This document shows, in pieces, positions 1 through 8,408 of a DNA stretch of 18,342 nucleotides. The notes beneath the pieces were generated by a model. That model saw only the letters and a list, made by a program, of their open reading frames with translations. It made no database searches and was not told the origin of the DNA. This stretch comes from an uncultured Clostridia bacterium (GTDB lineage: Bacteria > Bacillota > Clostridia > TANB77 > CAG-508): the NCBI GenBank assembly GCA_947631725.1, contig CANRML010000011.1:1-18342 (forward strand), in the 5' to 3' direction. Every line of letters starts with the position of its first letter. Within the stretch, counting starts at the first letter, position 1. The translations under genes and the position numbers were made by a program.

Positions 1-424
1 TTTTTAAAGCAAATTCTTTTAAGTTTTTTATAACAACTATTAATTTTTCCTTTATAAGACCTAAAGCTTTTGTCATTAAAATTACATCTGTATTATCTGT
101 AACAAAACAAGAAGTTGCCCCTAAATGAATAATTGGCTTTGCTTTTGGACATTTTAGCCCAAATTCATATACATGTGCCATAACATCATGTCTGCACTCT
201 TTTTCTCTTTGTGCTACAATATCATAATCTATATTACTTACATTGTCTTTCATTTCTTGTATTTGTTCATCTGTAATATCTATTCCTAGTTCTTTTTCCG
301 TTTCTGCTAATGCAATCCATAATTTTCTCCATGTAGTATATTTACTATTATTTGACCATAATGAATTCATTTCTTCACTTGCATATCTTCCAGAAAGCGG
401 TGTAATATATTTATCATTTTCCAT
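1..424 (-). CDS. purB: Adenylosuccinate lyase PurB, N-terminal part (runs off left edge)
   Basis: PurB removes fumarate twice in purine synthesis, from SAICAR to AICAR and from adenylosuccinate to AMP, in the cytoplasm. Only the first 141 codons are inside the window; the rest lies beyond position 1. The visible part has the family's N-terminal signature PLSGRYAS (residues 9-16), then the block CRHDVMAHVYEFG, whose histidines belong to the active-site region, and GATSCFVTDNTD, the substrate-binding GATS element. The start chosen is the ATG at 424, because AGAGGA lies about 9 nt upstream of it. The in-frame ATG at 433 would leave almost no spacing. It is the last visible gene of the purM-purL unit, 28 nt after the metallopeptidase-like gene. 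The reading frame is intact throughout the visible part. Confidence 0.93.
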   Translation of the reverse strand, partial: MENDKYITPLSGRYASEEMNSLWSNNSKYTTWRKLWIALAETEKELGIDITDEQIQEMKDNVSNIDYDIVAQREKECRHDVMAHVYEFGLKCPKAKPIIHLGATSCFVTDNTDVILMTKALGLIKEKLIVVIKNLKEFALK

Positions 425-452
425 TTTCTTCATTCCTCTTTAACAATTTTTA

Positions 453-1259
453 CTAGTCACTACTGCTATTTTGAGCATAAGCTACTATTTGTAAAACTCT
501 ATAAATCAATTCTAATAATGATACAATCATATCATTAACATATTGAATATTATATAGTTTAAATAGTTTCTTTAACATTACTAATTCATCTTCTGTTGCC
601 ATGTCATTATTTTTCAATATTTCATATGCTTTATCTTGTGCTTTAATTTCTGTTTTTAGAACCTTTATTGACATCACAAATGAAACCAAATATATTAATA
701 GTCCTAATACTGTGCATCCTATAGTACATATTGCAGATTGGCTGTGCAAAACTACTATATCAATAATTAAACCTATAATAACTAATGGTATAAATGCTAG
801 TGGTCCGAAATAAATAATAGGTGTTAATTTGATTCTAGTTTTCATATCTGGATCATTTTCTTTATCTAATATAGCTAAACATGATTTTTGTGAAGCCATT
901 GCTAAAGAAGATACTGACTTTTTCTTCCATGTTAGCCTTCTTAACCTAACTTTTTTAAAAAAGTGACTATAACTATTACCAAAAAGCATTGAACCACTTG
1001 ATTTTACTTTAATACGTTGTAAATCATTATCATCTAATATTTTTCTTGCTATTTCTTCCCCTGTCATATTTAAACTATTTTGTTTTTTGTTATATTTATG
1101 ATATTTAATTGCCAAAATTATTTGTACTCCTAATGCAAAAACAGAAACGACTAATATTAGCATTAAAACAATTGCCATTAGCAAAATTATGCTATCAGAA
1201 ACATTATTCAAACTATATCCTACTGAACTTTCAATTATTTCTCTAATTGTCTCTACCAT
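453..1259 (-). CDS. YugP-family membrane zinc metallopeptidase homologue lacking the HExxH site (putative pseudoenzyme)
   Basis: This 268-residue protein follows the layout of the YugP-type membrane metallopeptidases. It has a membrane segment at residues 24-50, then KYNKKQNSLNMTGEEIARKIL (about 56-75), which matches the family block of the form YSK-xx-NS-xG-TGAEAARKIL. Next comes VRL (104-106), exactly eight residues before SVSSLAMASQKSCLAILD. Against the family pattern SIAAIGVAAHEVGHAIQD this last block aligns without gaps, but HEVGH has become QKSCL (124-128). Both zinc histidines and the catalytic glutamate are therefore absent. The later family glutamate, in a VEFxAS-like position, survives as E204. 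Membrane segments follow at about 148-170 and 176-198, and a hydrophobic C-terminal helix at 243-262. The family is usually about 225-230 residues. A perfect AAGGAGGT site precedes the ATG. It sits 24 nt after another membrane protein, between purL and purB. I recognise the family from memory; the loss of catalysis is inferred from the residues. Confidence 0.82.
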   Translation of the reverse strand: MVETIREIIESSVGYSLNNVSDSIILLMAIVLMLILVVSVFALGVQIILAIKYHKYNKKQNSLNMTGEEIARKILDDNDLQRIKVKSSGSMLFGNSYSHFFKKVRLRRLTWKKKSVSSLAMASQKSCLAILDKENDPDMKTRIKLTPIIYFGPLAFIPLVIIGLIIDIVVLHSQSAICTIGCTVLGLLIYLVSFVMSIKVLKTEIKAQDKAYEILKNNDMATEDELVMLKKLFKLYNIQYVNDMIVSLLELIYRVLQIVAYAQNSSSD

Positions 1260-1283
1260 TTTTATTACCTCCTTTTAATTATT

Positions 1284-1763
1284 TTAAGCTTCTTTTACTA
1301 CTTTTGAAGCTGATAACATATAATATGAAATAATTACTAAACTTGCTAAGCTAGATGTAAATGAAGGAATTGATATTTCTCCTCTTATTAAAGGCATGAT
1401 TGATAAAGCTATTGATATAATAGAGCATATAAATATTATTTTAGCCCATACAATATTTCCTTTTCCTTTAATTTTTCCATTTGCTTGGTGTAATCCTTTA
1501 ACTCCTAAGTATATTTTAAATAATATTCCTAATACTGTTATTCCTATTGTAGAATAAAAAGTTACATCTAATAATGTGTCACCCATTTGTTCTACCTCTT
1601 CTTCTGTTACTTCATTTTCAGTCATAGATTGATTTAATTTTGCTTGTACTTCCTCTCTTAATTCTCCATTTTTCCATCCTATTCCTAACATAACTGCATT
1701 AAATATTGCTAATGCAATAATTACGTAACTAACAACTTTTAATTTGTGTTTGCTATCATCCAT
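1284..1763 (-). CDS. Small four-helix membrane protein of unknown function
   Basis: I do not recognise a characterised family. The 159-residue product has four hydrophobic segments, at about residues 9-28, 66-90, 104-126 and 137-154. An acidic, probably non-membrane loop rich in Glu lies between the first two (about 33-62), and a basic Gly/Lys loop (95-103) lies between the second and third. There is no cleavable signal peptide and no catalytic motif that I can see. The ATG at 1763 has GAGAGG about 8-10 nt upstream. The gene lies 80 nt after purL and 24 nt before the YugP-like gene, on the same strand, so it is probably cotranscribed with the purine genes. A membrane partner for the YugP-like protein is possible, but only the adjacency supports it. 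Confidence 0.75.
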   Translation of the reverse strand: MDDSKHKLKVVSYVIIALAIFNAVMLGIGWKNGELREEVQAKLNQSMTENEVTEEEVEQMGDTLLDVTFYSTIGITVLGILFKIYLGVKGLHQANGKIKGKGNIVWAKIIFICSIISIALSIMPLIRGEISIPSFTSSLASLVIISYYMLSASKVVKEA

Positions 1764-1843
1764 TTTTCTTTTCCTCTCTTTCTTTTTTATTTTATGCTAT
1801 TTTTATTATAGCCTTTATACATTTTTTTCTATTTAATCTTTAA

Positions 1844-4366
1844 CTAATACCTATAGTAGTTTACACCTGATTCAAATAGTTTCTGGTCTTGTCTACCTGG
1901 CATATTTTTCATTATTTCACGATAGCTTCTCTCTGAGTGGCCCATCTTTCCTAATACTCTACCATCAGGACTTGTAATTCCTTCAATTGCTGAAACAGAG
2001 CCATTAGGATTGTATAGAATATCACTACTTGCATTTCCTTCAAAGTCAACATATTGAGTAGCTATTTGTCCATTTTCAATTAGCTTTTTCTTTAATTCTT
2101 CTGATATTATAAATCTACCTTCTCCATGAGAAATTGGAATAGTAAATTCTTCTCCTAATTCTACACTACTAAACCAAGGTGATAGTTTTGATACTACTTT
2201 TGTATTTACCATCCTAGACATATGCCTTGCTATTGTATTAAATGTTAATGTTGGCATAGTTTCATCCATTTCTTTAATTTCTCCATATGGTACTAATCCT
2301 AATTTTACTAATGCTTGGAAACCATTGCAAATTCCTAGCATTAATCCATCTTTTTCATGTAAGTGTTTATATATTAAGTCTTTTAATTTTGGATTACGGA
2401 ATACTGCGCTTATAAATTTACCTGAACCATCTGGCTCATCTCCTGCACTAAATCCACCTGGTATCATGATAATTTGTGCGTTTTCAATTTCTTTAGCAAA
2501 TATATCAATTGATTCTTGAATATTTTCTGGTTTTAAATTTTTAAATACTTTTGTACTAACAATAGCACCTGCATCTTCAAAAGCTTTACTAGAATCATAT
2601 TCACAGTTTGTTCCTGGAAATATTGGTATAAATACACGTGGCTTTGCAATTGGCATTTTTCTTGTTATTGTACATTTTTTATTACTTAATATGTTTTCTA
2701 CAGGTTTTATTTCTTCTTTTACTCTTGTTGGGAATACTTTTTCTAATGGTTCTTCCCATATTTTTATTAAGTTATCTAATTCAAATGTTACTTCTTCATT
2801 TACGATAATTTTTTCTTCATCAATTGTTTCACCAATTTGCTCTAATTTTTCTTCCTCTATATCTCCATTTACTTCAATTACAAATGAGCCATAATATGGA
2901 TAGAATAAATCTTCTTTAGTAGATAATTTACATCCTATTTTATTTCCCATTGAACTTTTTGTAATAACATCTGCAATTCCACCATTTTTAATTGTACTAG
3001 CTGATAATACTTTTCCACTTTCAATCAATTTATGTATTATTTCATAGTTTTCTTTTAAGTCGTCAAAATCAATTACATTTTCTTGTCCCATTTTTGTTTT
3101 TAAAAGCATTATTTTATTTCCTGATTTTTTAAATTCATTTGATACTACTTTTTCTGTGTCAACATCTCCGATACAAAATGATACTAGAGTTGGTGGTACA
3201 TCTAATTCGTTATATGAACCTGACATACTATCTTTACCACCAATTGCACCTATACATAATTGTTTTTGTGCGTAATATGCACCAAGTAAAGCTTCAAATG
3301 GTTTTCCCCATCTTACTGGGTCATCTTTTAATTTTTCAAAGTATTCTTGTAAAGTTAAATATGCCTTTTTATATTCTCCACCAATTGCTACATATTTTGA
3401 TACAGATTCTACAACAGCATAAATAGCAGCATGGAAAGGACTCCATACACCAATATATGGATTATATCCAAATGTCATAATTGTTCCTGTATTTGTATAT
3501 CCTTTTAATGTTGGAATTCTTGCTACCATCCCTTGTGTTGGAGTTAATTGATATTTTCCTCCAAATGGCATAAATACTGTGTTTGCTCCTATTGTACTAT
3601 CAAATCTTTCTACTAAGCCTTTTTGTGAACAGCAATTTAAATCAGAAATTGTTTCTTCCCATTTTGTTTTTATATCTTTTACTTCTTCTTTTTTGAAGTA
3701 TGATTTTTCTTCATCTGGTCTTTCTACTTTAACTTGCGCATTTTTTACATCTCCATTTGTATTTAAGAATTCTCTTGATAAATCAACAATTGCTTTTCCT
3801 CTCCAATACATTTTTATACGAGGTTCTTCTACTACTTTTGCTACAATAGTTGCTTCTATATTTTCAGTTTCTGCTAATTCTATAAATTTATCTACATCTT
3901 CTTTTGCTACAACTACTGCCATCCTTTCTTGTGATTCTGATATTGCAAGTTCTGTACCATCTAATCCTTCATATTTTTTTGGCACTTTGTCTAGGTCAAT
4001 TATTAGTCCATCTGCTAGTTCTCCTATTGCAACAGATACTCCTCCTGCTCCAAAGTCATTACATCTTTTTATCATTTTTGTAGCTTCTGGATTTCTAAAT
4101 AGTCTTTGTATTTTTCTTTCTTCTGGAGCATTTCCTTTTTGCACTTCTGCTCCACAAGTTGTTAGCGATTCACTTGTATGTGCTTTTGAAGATCCTGTTG
4201 CTCCTCCACATCCATCTCTACCTGTTTTTCCACCTAATAGGATAATAATGTCACTTGGAATTGGTCTTTTTCTAACAACATTTTCTTTTGGTGCAGCTCC
4301 TACTAATGCACCTATTTCTAATCTTTTTGCAACATATCTTGGATGATATAGCTCTACTACTTGTCC
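1844..4366 (-). pseudogene. purL: Phosphoribosylformylglycinamidine synthase PurL, C-terminal portion after a frameshift
   Basis: This is the downstream two thirds of a single-chain FGAM synthase (ATP- and glutamine-dependent FGAR to FGAM), separated from its N-terminal third by one extra base at about 4367. The correct frame resumes at 4366 as GQVVELYHPRYVAKRLEIGA. The frame contains the rest of the first synthetase domain, the second synthetase-like domain (block CNDFGAGGVSVAIGE), and a C-terminal glutaminase domain. In that domain GICNGFQ carries the nucleophile, Cys1081 of the repaired protein, and GHSER carries His1211 and Glu1213 of the triad. The whole repaired protein would be 1241 residues, normal for the large PurL type. 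An internal GTG at 4144, with GGAG five bases upstream, is the first likely start in this frame, but it falls inside a conserved domain and is not a natural start. All visible catalytic residues are kept, so decay is recent or the break is a sequence error. Confidence 0.9.
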
Positions 4367-5570
4367 GTGTTGCTAATCCTATTTGGTTTCCATATGAACT
4401 ATATCCTCTTGCAGCTTCATTTGTTAATTTTCTTTGTGGCAATTTATTTGGAAGTGTTTCTGCAACTGTTTTTCTTGGATCTCCACATCCTGTTACTCTC
4501 ATTGCTTGATATACATATACTCTTCCTGATAATGGATCACGGATTGCTCCACCTAAGCAAGTTGCAGCTCCACCAAATGGTTCTATTTCTGTTGGATGGT
4601 TATGTGTTTCATTTTTAAACATTATTAAATATTCTTCTGGTTTTCCATCAACTAAAATTTCTGCTTTAAAACTACAAGCATTTATTTCTTCTGATTCATC
4701 TAAATTAGTTAAATATCCTGCTTTTTTTAGTTCTTTTACTGCAATTGTTGCAATATCCATTAAGCAAATATCTTTTGCCTTACGATTTTCATATATCATA
4801 TTTCTACCTTTTAGATATTGCTCATATATATTTTTTAATAAATCCCATTTAATATCTAATATTTCTAGTTTTGTTAAAAATGTTGTATGTCTACAATGGT
4901 CTGACCAATATGTATCAATCATTTTCATTTCAGTCATTGTTGGGTCTCTTTTTTCTGTGTCACGGAAATATGCTTGACAGAATTTTAAATCTGCTAAATC
5001 CATAGCAAATCCATATTTTTTATAGAATTTTTCTGCATCTTCATCTGTCATAGTTGTAAATCCTTCGATAATTGCTACATCTTCTGGTTCTTCCATTTTT
5101 TGTTCTAGATTTTCTGGTTTTTCTAGGTTACACTCTCTAGAATCTACTGGATTTATGATATATTTTTTTATTTTTTCAACTTCTTCTTTTGTTAAATTTC
5201 CTTGCAATATATATATCTTTGCAGATTTAGCAATTGGTCTATTTCCATCTGCTACAATTTGTAAACATTCTTCCAATGAATTTGCTCTTTGGTCAAATTG
5301 TCCAGGTAAAAATTCGACTCCAAATATACTATCTTTTTCTGAAAAAGGATATGTTTCATCATATGTTTCATCTACTTGAGGTTCTGAAAAAATAGTATAT
5401 TTAGCTTTTTTGAAATTTTCTTCTGTTATTCCTGTTACATCATATCTGTTCAATATTATGATATTTTCTAGTTGTTTAATTAACAAGTTTTCTTTTATAT
5501 CTGCCAATAGCCCTTTTGCTTCAACATCAAATCCTGTTTTCTTTTTTACATAGATTCTTTTTACTTCCAT
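4272..5570 (-). pseudogene. purL: Phosphoribosylformylglycinamidine synthase PurL, N-terminal portion, frameshifted after residue 401
   Basis: This is the first part of the same purL gene. It begins with the ATG at 5570, with GGAGGA about 7 nt upstream and only 10 nt after the purM stop, so the two are cotranscribed. Residues 1 to about 140 form the PurS-like N-terminal domain. SDHCRHTTF (223-231) is the conserved linker/substrate block, and ETHNHPTEIEPFGGAATC (321-338) is the ATP/Mg-binding block of the first synthetase domain. Homology runs to GLAT at 398-401. The frame then reads 31 unrelated, Cys/Lys/Ser-rich residues and stops at 4272. Deleting the single base G at plus-strand 4367 turns the codons after Thr401 into Gly-Gln-Val-Val-Glu-Leu-Tyr-His-Pro and rejoins the rest of the protein. 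The extra base is not in a homopolymer. As read, the fragment lacks the glutaminase domain. Confidence 0.9.
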
Positions 5571-5580
5571 AGACTTCCTC

Positions 5581-6618
5581 CTATAAAATATTTATCTCTT
5601 TATTTCCTTTTATAACTTCTCCAATTTCATATGCTTTTTCTCCATATGAATTTAAAACTTTAATTGCAGTATCTACATCTTCTTTTTTTACAATGATTGC
5701 CATCCCAATTCCCATATTAAATGTGTTATACATATCTCTTTCAGGAATATTCCCTGTTTTTTGAATTAGCTTAAATATTGGTAATATTGGATATGAATTT
5801 TTATAGATATTTAATGATACATCATCTTTTAACATACGTGGCATATTTTCATAAAATCCACCGCCTGTAATGTGTGATATTCCTTTAACTTGTATTTTAT
5901 CTAATAATTCTAAAACTGGTTTCACATATATTCTAGTAGGTGTTAATAAACAGTCTCCTAAAGTCATTTCTAATTCTTCATAATATTTATTTACAGTTTC
6001 TTCATTGATATTAAAAATCTTTCTTACTAATGAAAATCCATTTGAGTGAACACCTGATGATGCAATACCTATTACTTTGTCTCCTATTTCAATAGTATTA
6101 CTATCTATGATTTTTTCTTTGTCAACAATTCCAACATTAAATCCTGCTAAATCATATTCTCCTTCTTGATAAAATCCTGGCATTTCTGCTGTTTCTCCAC
6201 CAACCAAACTACATCCTGCTAAATTACATCCATCTGCAACACCTTTTACAATAGTTGCTACAACTTCTGGTACATTTTTTCCTAGTGCCATATAGTCTAA
6301 GAAAAATAGTGGTTTTGCCCCACAACATATAACATCATTAACACACATTGCTACACAGTCTTGTCCTATAGTATCATGTTTGTTCATCAAAAAAGCCAAT
6401 TTTAATTTGGTACCTACTCCATCTGTACCTGAAACTAAAATTGGTTCTTTAATTCCCTGAATATCTGGTGCGAAAAGTCCACCAAACCCACCTAGGTCTG
6501 ATATGACTGATTTATTGTATGTGCTTCTTACTGCTTCCTTCATTAGTTCTACTGATTTGTATCCTGCTGTAACATCTACTCCTGCTTGTTTGTAGCTTTC
6601 GCTAAAGCTTTTTTCCAT
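5581..6618 (-). CDS. purM: Phosphoribosylformylglycinamidine cyclo-ligase (AIR synthetase) PurM
   Basis: PurM closes the imidazole ring of FGAM using ATP to give AIR, the step directly after PurL. The 345-residue length is normal. Visible family blocks, in order, are SGTDGVGTKLK (63-73, the ATP-binding glycine-rich segment), GGETAEMPG (140-148), SSGVHSNGFSLVR (187-199), HITGGGFYENMPR (249-261) and NTFNMGIGM (298-306). The ATG at 6618 has AAAGGA about 9 nt upstream. It is the first gene of the minus-strand purine unit, with purL starting 10 nt after its stop. A sigma-A-like promoter lies at 6657-6685 and leaves a leader of only about 30 nt. There is therefore no room for a purine riboswitch, and no PurR box is apparent. 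Other purine genes (purF, purC, purN, purH, purD) are not in the window. Confidence 0.97.
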   Translation of the reverse strand: MEKSFSESYKQAGVDVTAGYKSVELMKEAVRSTYNKSVISDLGGFGGLFAPDIQGIKEPILVSGTDGVGTKLKLAFLMNKHDTIGQDCVAMCVNDVICCGAKPLFFLDYMALGKNVPEVVATIVKGVADGCNLAGCSLVGGETAEMPGFYQEGEYDLAGFNVGIVDKEKIIDSNTIEIGDKVIGIASSGVHSNGFSLVRKIFNINEETVNKYYEELEMTLGDCLLTPTRIYVKPVLELLDKIQVKGISHITGGGFYENMPRMLKDDVSLNIYKNSYPILPIFKLIQKTGNIPERDMYNTFNMGIGMAIIVKKEDVDTAIKVLNSYGEKAYEIGEVIKGNKEINIL

Positions 6619-6656
6619 AATTTTTCATCCTTTCTTTTAAAATGAAATGCACATTT

Positions 6657-6685
6657 ATTATATTATATTTTTCGACGATAAGCAA
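6657..6685 (-). promoter_or_regulatory. Sigma-A-like promoter for purM-purL
   Basis: Read on the minus strand, TTGCTT (6685-6680) is followed after exactly 17 bases by TATAAT (6662-6657). The -10 box is a perfect match and the -35 box is weaker (TTG only). Transcription would start near 6650, about 30 nt before the purM ATG. Confidence 0.55.
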
Positions 6686-6739
6686 GATTTTTTTATCTTT
6701 ATTTTTATTTTTTTATTCATTTTATACATTATAAAAGAA

Positions 6740-6768
6740 TTGAATTTTTTTGTTATTTATAATATAAT
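6740..6768 (+). promoter_or_regulatory. Sigma-A-like promoter for tsaE-tsaB-rimI
   Basis: TTGAAT (6740-6745) and TATAAT (6763-6768) are separated by 17 bases. The expected start near 6775 gives a leader of about 22 nt containing AGGAGGA (6787-6793) before the tsaE ATG. It is divergent from the purM promoter. The 50-odd bases between the two are T-rich and hold no operator that I can recognise. Confidence 0.6.
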
Positions 6769-6796
6769 ATAGGAAAATAAGATTTTAGGAGGATTT

Positions 6797-7231
6797 ATGG
6801 AATATACATATACATCAAATTCAGAAAAAGACACTTTGGACTTTGCTAAAAAAGTTGCAAAACATCTAAAAAAGAAAGATATTGTTATTCTTACTGGTGA
6901 GCTTGGAAGTGGAAAAACAAAATTTGTAGAAGGTTTTCTTTCTTATTTCGGACTAGAAGACAAAATATCTAGTCCTACATTTACTATTGTAAATCAATAT
7001 GATACTAAAGATTTTCCAATATATCATTTTGATGTATATCGCTTACAAGATGTTTCTGAATTTTATGAAATAGGTGGAGAAGAATATTTTGAAAATGGCC
7101 TTTGCTTAATTGAGTGGGGAGAAATTGTTGAGGAAGCTTTGCCAAAAAAATATATTCAAATTTGTTTTGAAAAAAATCCTTTAAAAGATAATATTAGAAT
7201 TTTGAAAATAAAAACATTTGGAGGTGCTTAA
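6797..7231 (+). CDS. tsaE: tRNA threonylcarbamoyladenosine biosynthesis ATPase TsaE
   Basis: TsaE is the ATPase that works with TsaB and TsaD to transfer the threonylcarbamoyl group to A37 of ANN-decoding tRNAs (t6A). The 144-residue protein shows the Walker A loop GELGSGKT (34-41), the SSPTF switch-like block (58-62), HFDVYRL (77-83) and LIEWGE (104-109), all typical of the family and in the usual order. The ATG is preceded by AGGAGGA at close spacing. tsaB starts one base after this gene's TAA stop, so the two are almost certainly translationally linked. Confidence 0.96.
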   Translation: MEYTYTSNSEKDTLDFAKKVAKHLKKKDIVILTGELGSGKTKFVEGFLSYFGLEDKISSPTFTIVNQYDTKDFPIYHFDVYRLQDVSEFYEIGGEEYFENGLCLIEWGEIVEEALPKKYIQICFEKNPLKDNIRILKIKTFGGA

Positions 7232-7936
7232 ATGAAAATTTTAAGTATTGATACTGCCAGTAAAATTTGTGGTGTATCCATTGTCGAAAATCAAAAAGTT
7301 ATTTGTAATATAGAGCTAAACACAGGTCATACACATTCTGAAAATCTAATGCCTACAATTTCAAAAGCCTTTGAAGATTCAAAAATGTCAATAAATGACA
7401 TAGATTTACTTGTTTGTGATATAGGTCCTGGCTCTTTCACTGGTATTAGAATTGGAGTTGCAACTGTAAAAGCTTTTTCAGATAGTATGAATATTCCTTG
7501 CGTAGGAATTAGTTCTTTAGAGGCTTTAGCCTACAAAGCTAAACTATTAAACTTAAACAATATTAAAACAATTGGTAGTATTATAGATTGTAAAAATGAT
7601 AATTGCTATTTTGCAGTTTATGAATTAATAAATGATAAACTTTCTTGTAAAATAGAACCTGTAAGTAGTCAAGTTTCAGATATGCTAGAAACTATTAAGA
7701 GTTTTGAAAATGTACTTTTTATTGGTGATGGTGCTGAGGTTTATAAAGATATGATAAAAAACAACACTTCTAATAGTAGTTTTACAGAAAAAAATGATTT
7801 AGATTCATATTCTCTAGCTATTGCAGGTGCAGAATATTATAATCAATTTGGTGAAAATAATGTATTACCTTTGTATTTAAAAAAACCTCAAGCAGAAAGA
7901 CAATTAGAAGAAAAATTAGCTAAAAAGGAGAACTAG
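7232..7936 (+). CDS. tsaB: tRNA threonylcarbamoyladenosine biosynthesis protein TsaB
   Basis: TsaB is the non-catalytic, ASKHA-fold partner that scaffolds TsaD in t6A formation. The 234-residue product begins with the phosphate-binding strand MKILSIDTAS. It has HTHSENL (33-39, where TsaD would have metal-binding histidines), DIGPGSFTGIRIG (63-75), which is diagnostic of the family, and PLYLKKPQAERQ (213-224) near the C-terminus. GGAGG (7220-7224), inside the end of tsaE, serves as its ribosome site. rimI follows after 3 nt. tsaD, often the next gene in such clusters, is not here: the operon ends at the terminator after rimI. Confidence 0.96.
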   Translation: MKILSIDTASKICGVSIVENQKVICNIELNTGHTHSENLMPTISKAFEDSKMSINDIDLLVCDIGPGSFTGIRIGVATVKAFSDSMNIPCVGISSLEALAYKAKLLNLNNIKTIGSIIDCKNDNCYFAVYELINDKLSCKIEPVSSQVSDMLETIKSFENVLFIGDGAEVYKDMIKNNTSNSSFTEKNDLDSYSLAIAGAEYYNQFGENNVLPLYLKKPQAERQLEEKLAKKEN

Positions 7937-7939
7937 TAA

Positions 7940-8392
7940 ATGGATTTTGATAAATCTAAAGTTACAATTAATATAATGAATCTTAATGATTTAGACCAAA
8001 TTTCTGATTGTTTGCAAAATGAATTTGATGATTTTTGGACATATGATATTTTAAAAGATGAATTGTCTTCTAAAAATTCAATATATTTAGTTGCAAAAAC
8101 CGATACTCAAATTATTGGTTTTGCAGGTTTTAAAACTATTTTTGATGAAGCTGAACTTATGAATATTATTGTCCGTAAATCCTTTAGAAATTGTGGTATT
8201 GGTAATTTACTTATGGAAAATATTTTATTAGAATTGAAAAATAGAAAAATAGCTACTGTTCATTTAGAAGTAGCTAAAAATAATATATCTGCTATTCATT
8301 TATATCAAAAATTTGGTTTTTATGAGGTTGGACTTCGTAAAAATTATTATAAAGATACTGATGCAATTTTAATGGAGCTAACTATTAATTAG
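7940..8392 (+). CDS. rimI: Ribosomal protein S18-alanine N-acetyltransferase RimI
   Basis: RimI is a GNAT acetyltransferase that uses acetyl-CoA to acetylate the N-terminal alanine of ribosomal protein S18. The 150-residue protein has the pyrophosphate-binding RNCGIG loop (83-88). It also has HLEVAKNN (108-115) with the likely catalytic Glu110, and AIHLYQKFGF (118-127) with Tyr122, followed by the RimI-typical GLRKNYY (131-137). A single GNAT domain fills the protein and there is no extension. AAGGAG (7925-7930), inside the tsaB end, is the ribosome site. The clustering with tsaE and tsaB is the standard arrangement and separates it from generic GNAT proteins. Its last codons and TAG stop lie inside the terminator hairpin. 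Confidence 0.93.
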   Translation: MDFDKSKVTINIMNLNDLDQISDCLQNEFDDFWTYDILKDELSSKNSIYLVAKTDTQIIGFAGFKTIFDEAELMNIIVRKSFRNCGIGNLLMENILLELKNRKIATVHLEVAKNNISAIHLYQKFGFYEVGLRKNYYKDTDAILMELTIN

Positions 8393-8408
8393 TTAAGCTC
8401 CATTTTTT
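8372..8408 (+). terminator. Rho-independent terminator of tsaE-tsaB-rimI
   Basis: ATGGAGCT (8372-8379) pairs with AGCTCCAT (8396-8403). Inside this, AACTA (8380-8384) pairs with TAGTT (8390-8394), with one bulged A at 8395 and a loop of about 5 nt. A run of T (8403-8408) follows. The stem contains the final sense codons and the stop of rimI. On the minus strand the same hairpin comes just after the ylmH stop but is followed by only mixed A/T, so it is a weak terminator in that direction. Confidence 0.82.

Noticed and set aside
1797..1820. A small GCTAT/ATAGC hairpin with a TATAAT between purL and the 159-residue gene, as terminator or promoter
   Set aside because: The stem is only 5 bp with no T-run, and no -35 box lies at a proper distance from the TATAAT.
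3579..4346. A 255-codon open frame on the plus strand opposite purL
   Set aside because: It is antisense to strongly conserved PurL sequence, is Ser/Phe-rich as expected from a reversed AT-rich gene, and has no ribosome site.
4130..4380. Programmed frameshifting in purL
   Set aside because: No slippery heptamer, stop-codon context or stem-loop is visible at the junction. One extra base explains the break fully, and PurL is not known for recoding.
6619..6656. A purine (guanine/adenine) riboswitch or PurR box ahead of purM
   Set aside because: The leader is only about 30 nt from the predicted start, with no conserved riboswitch core and no CCGAAC-type box.
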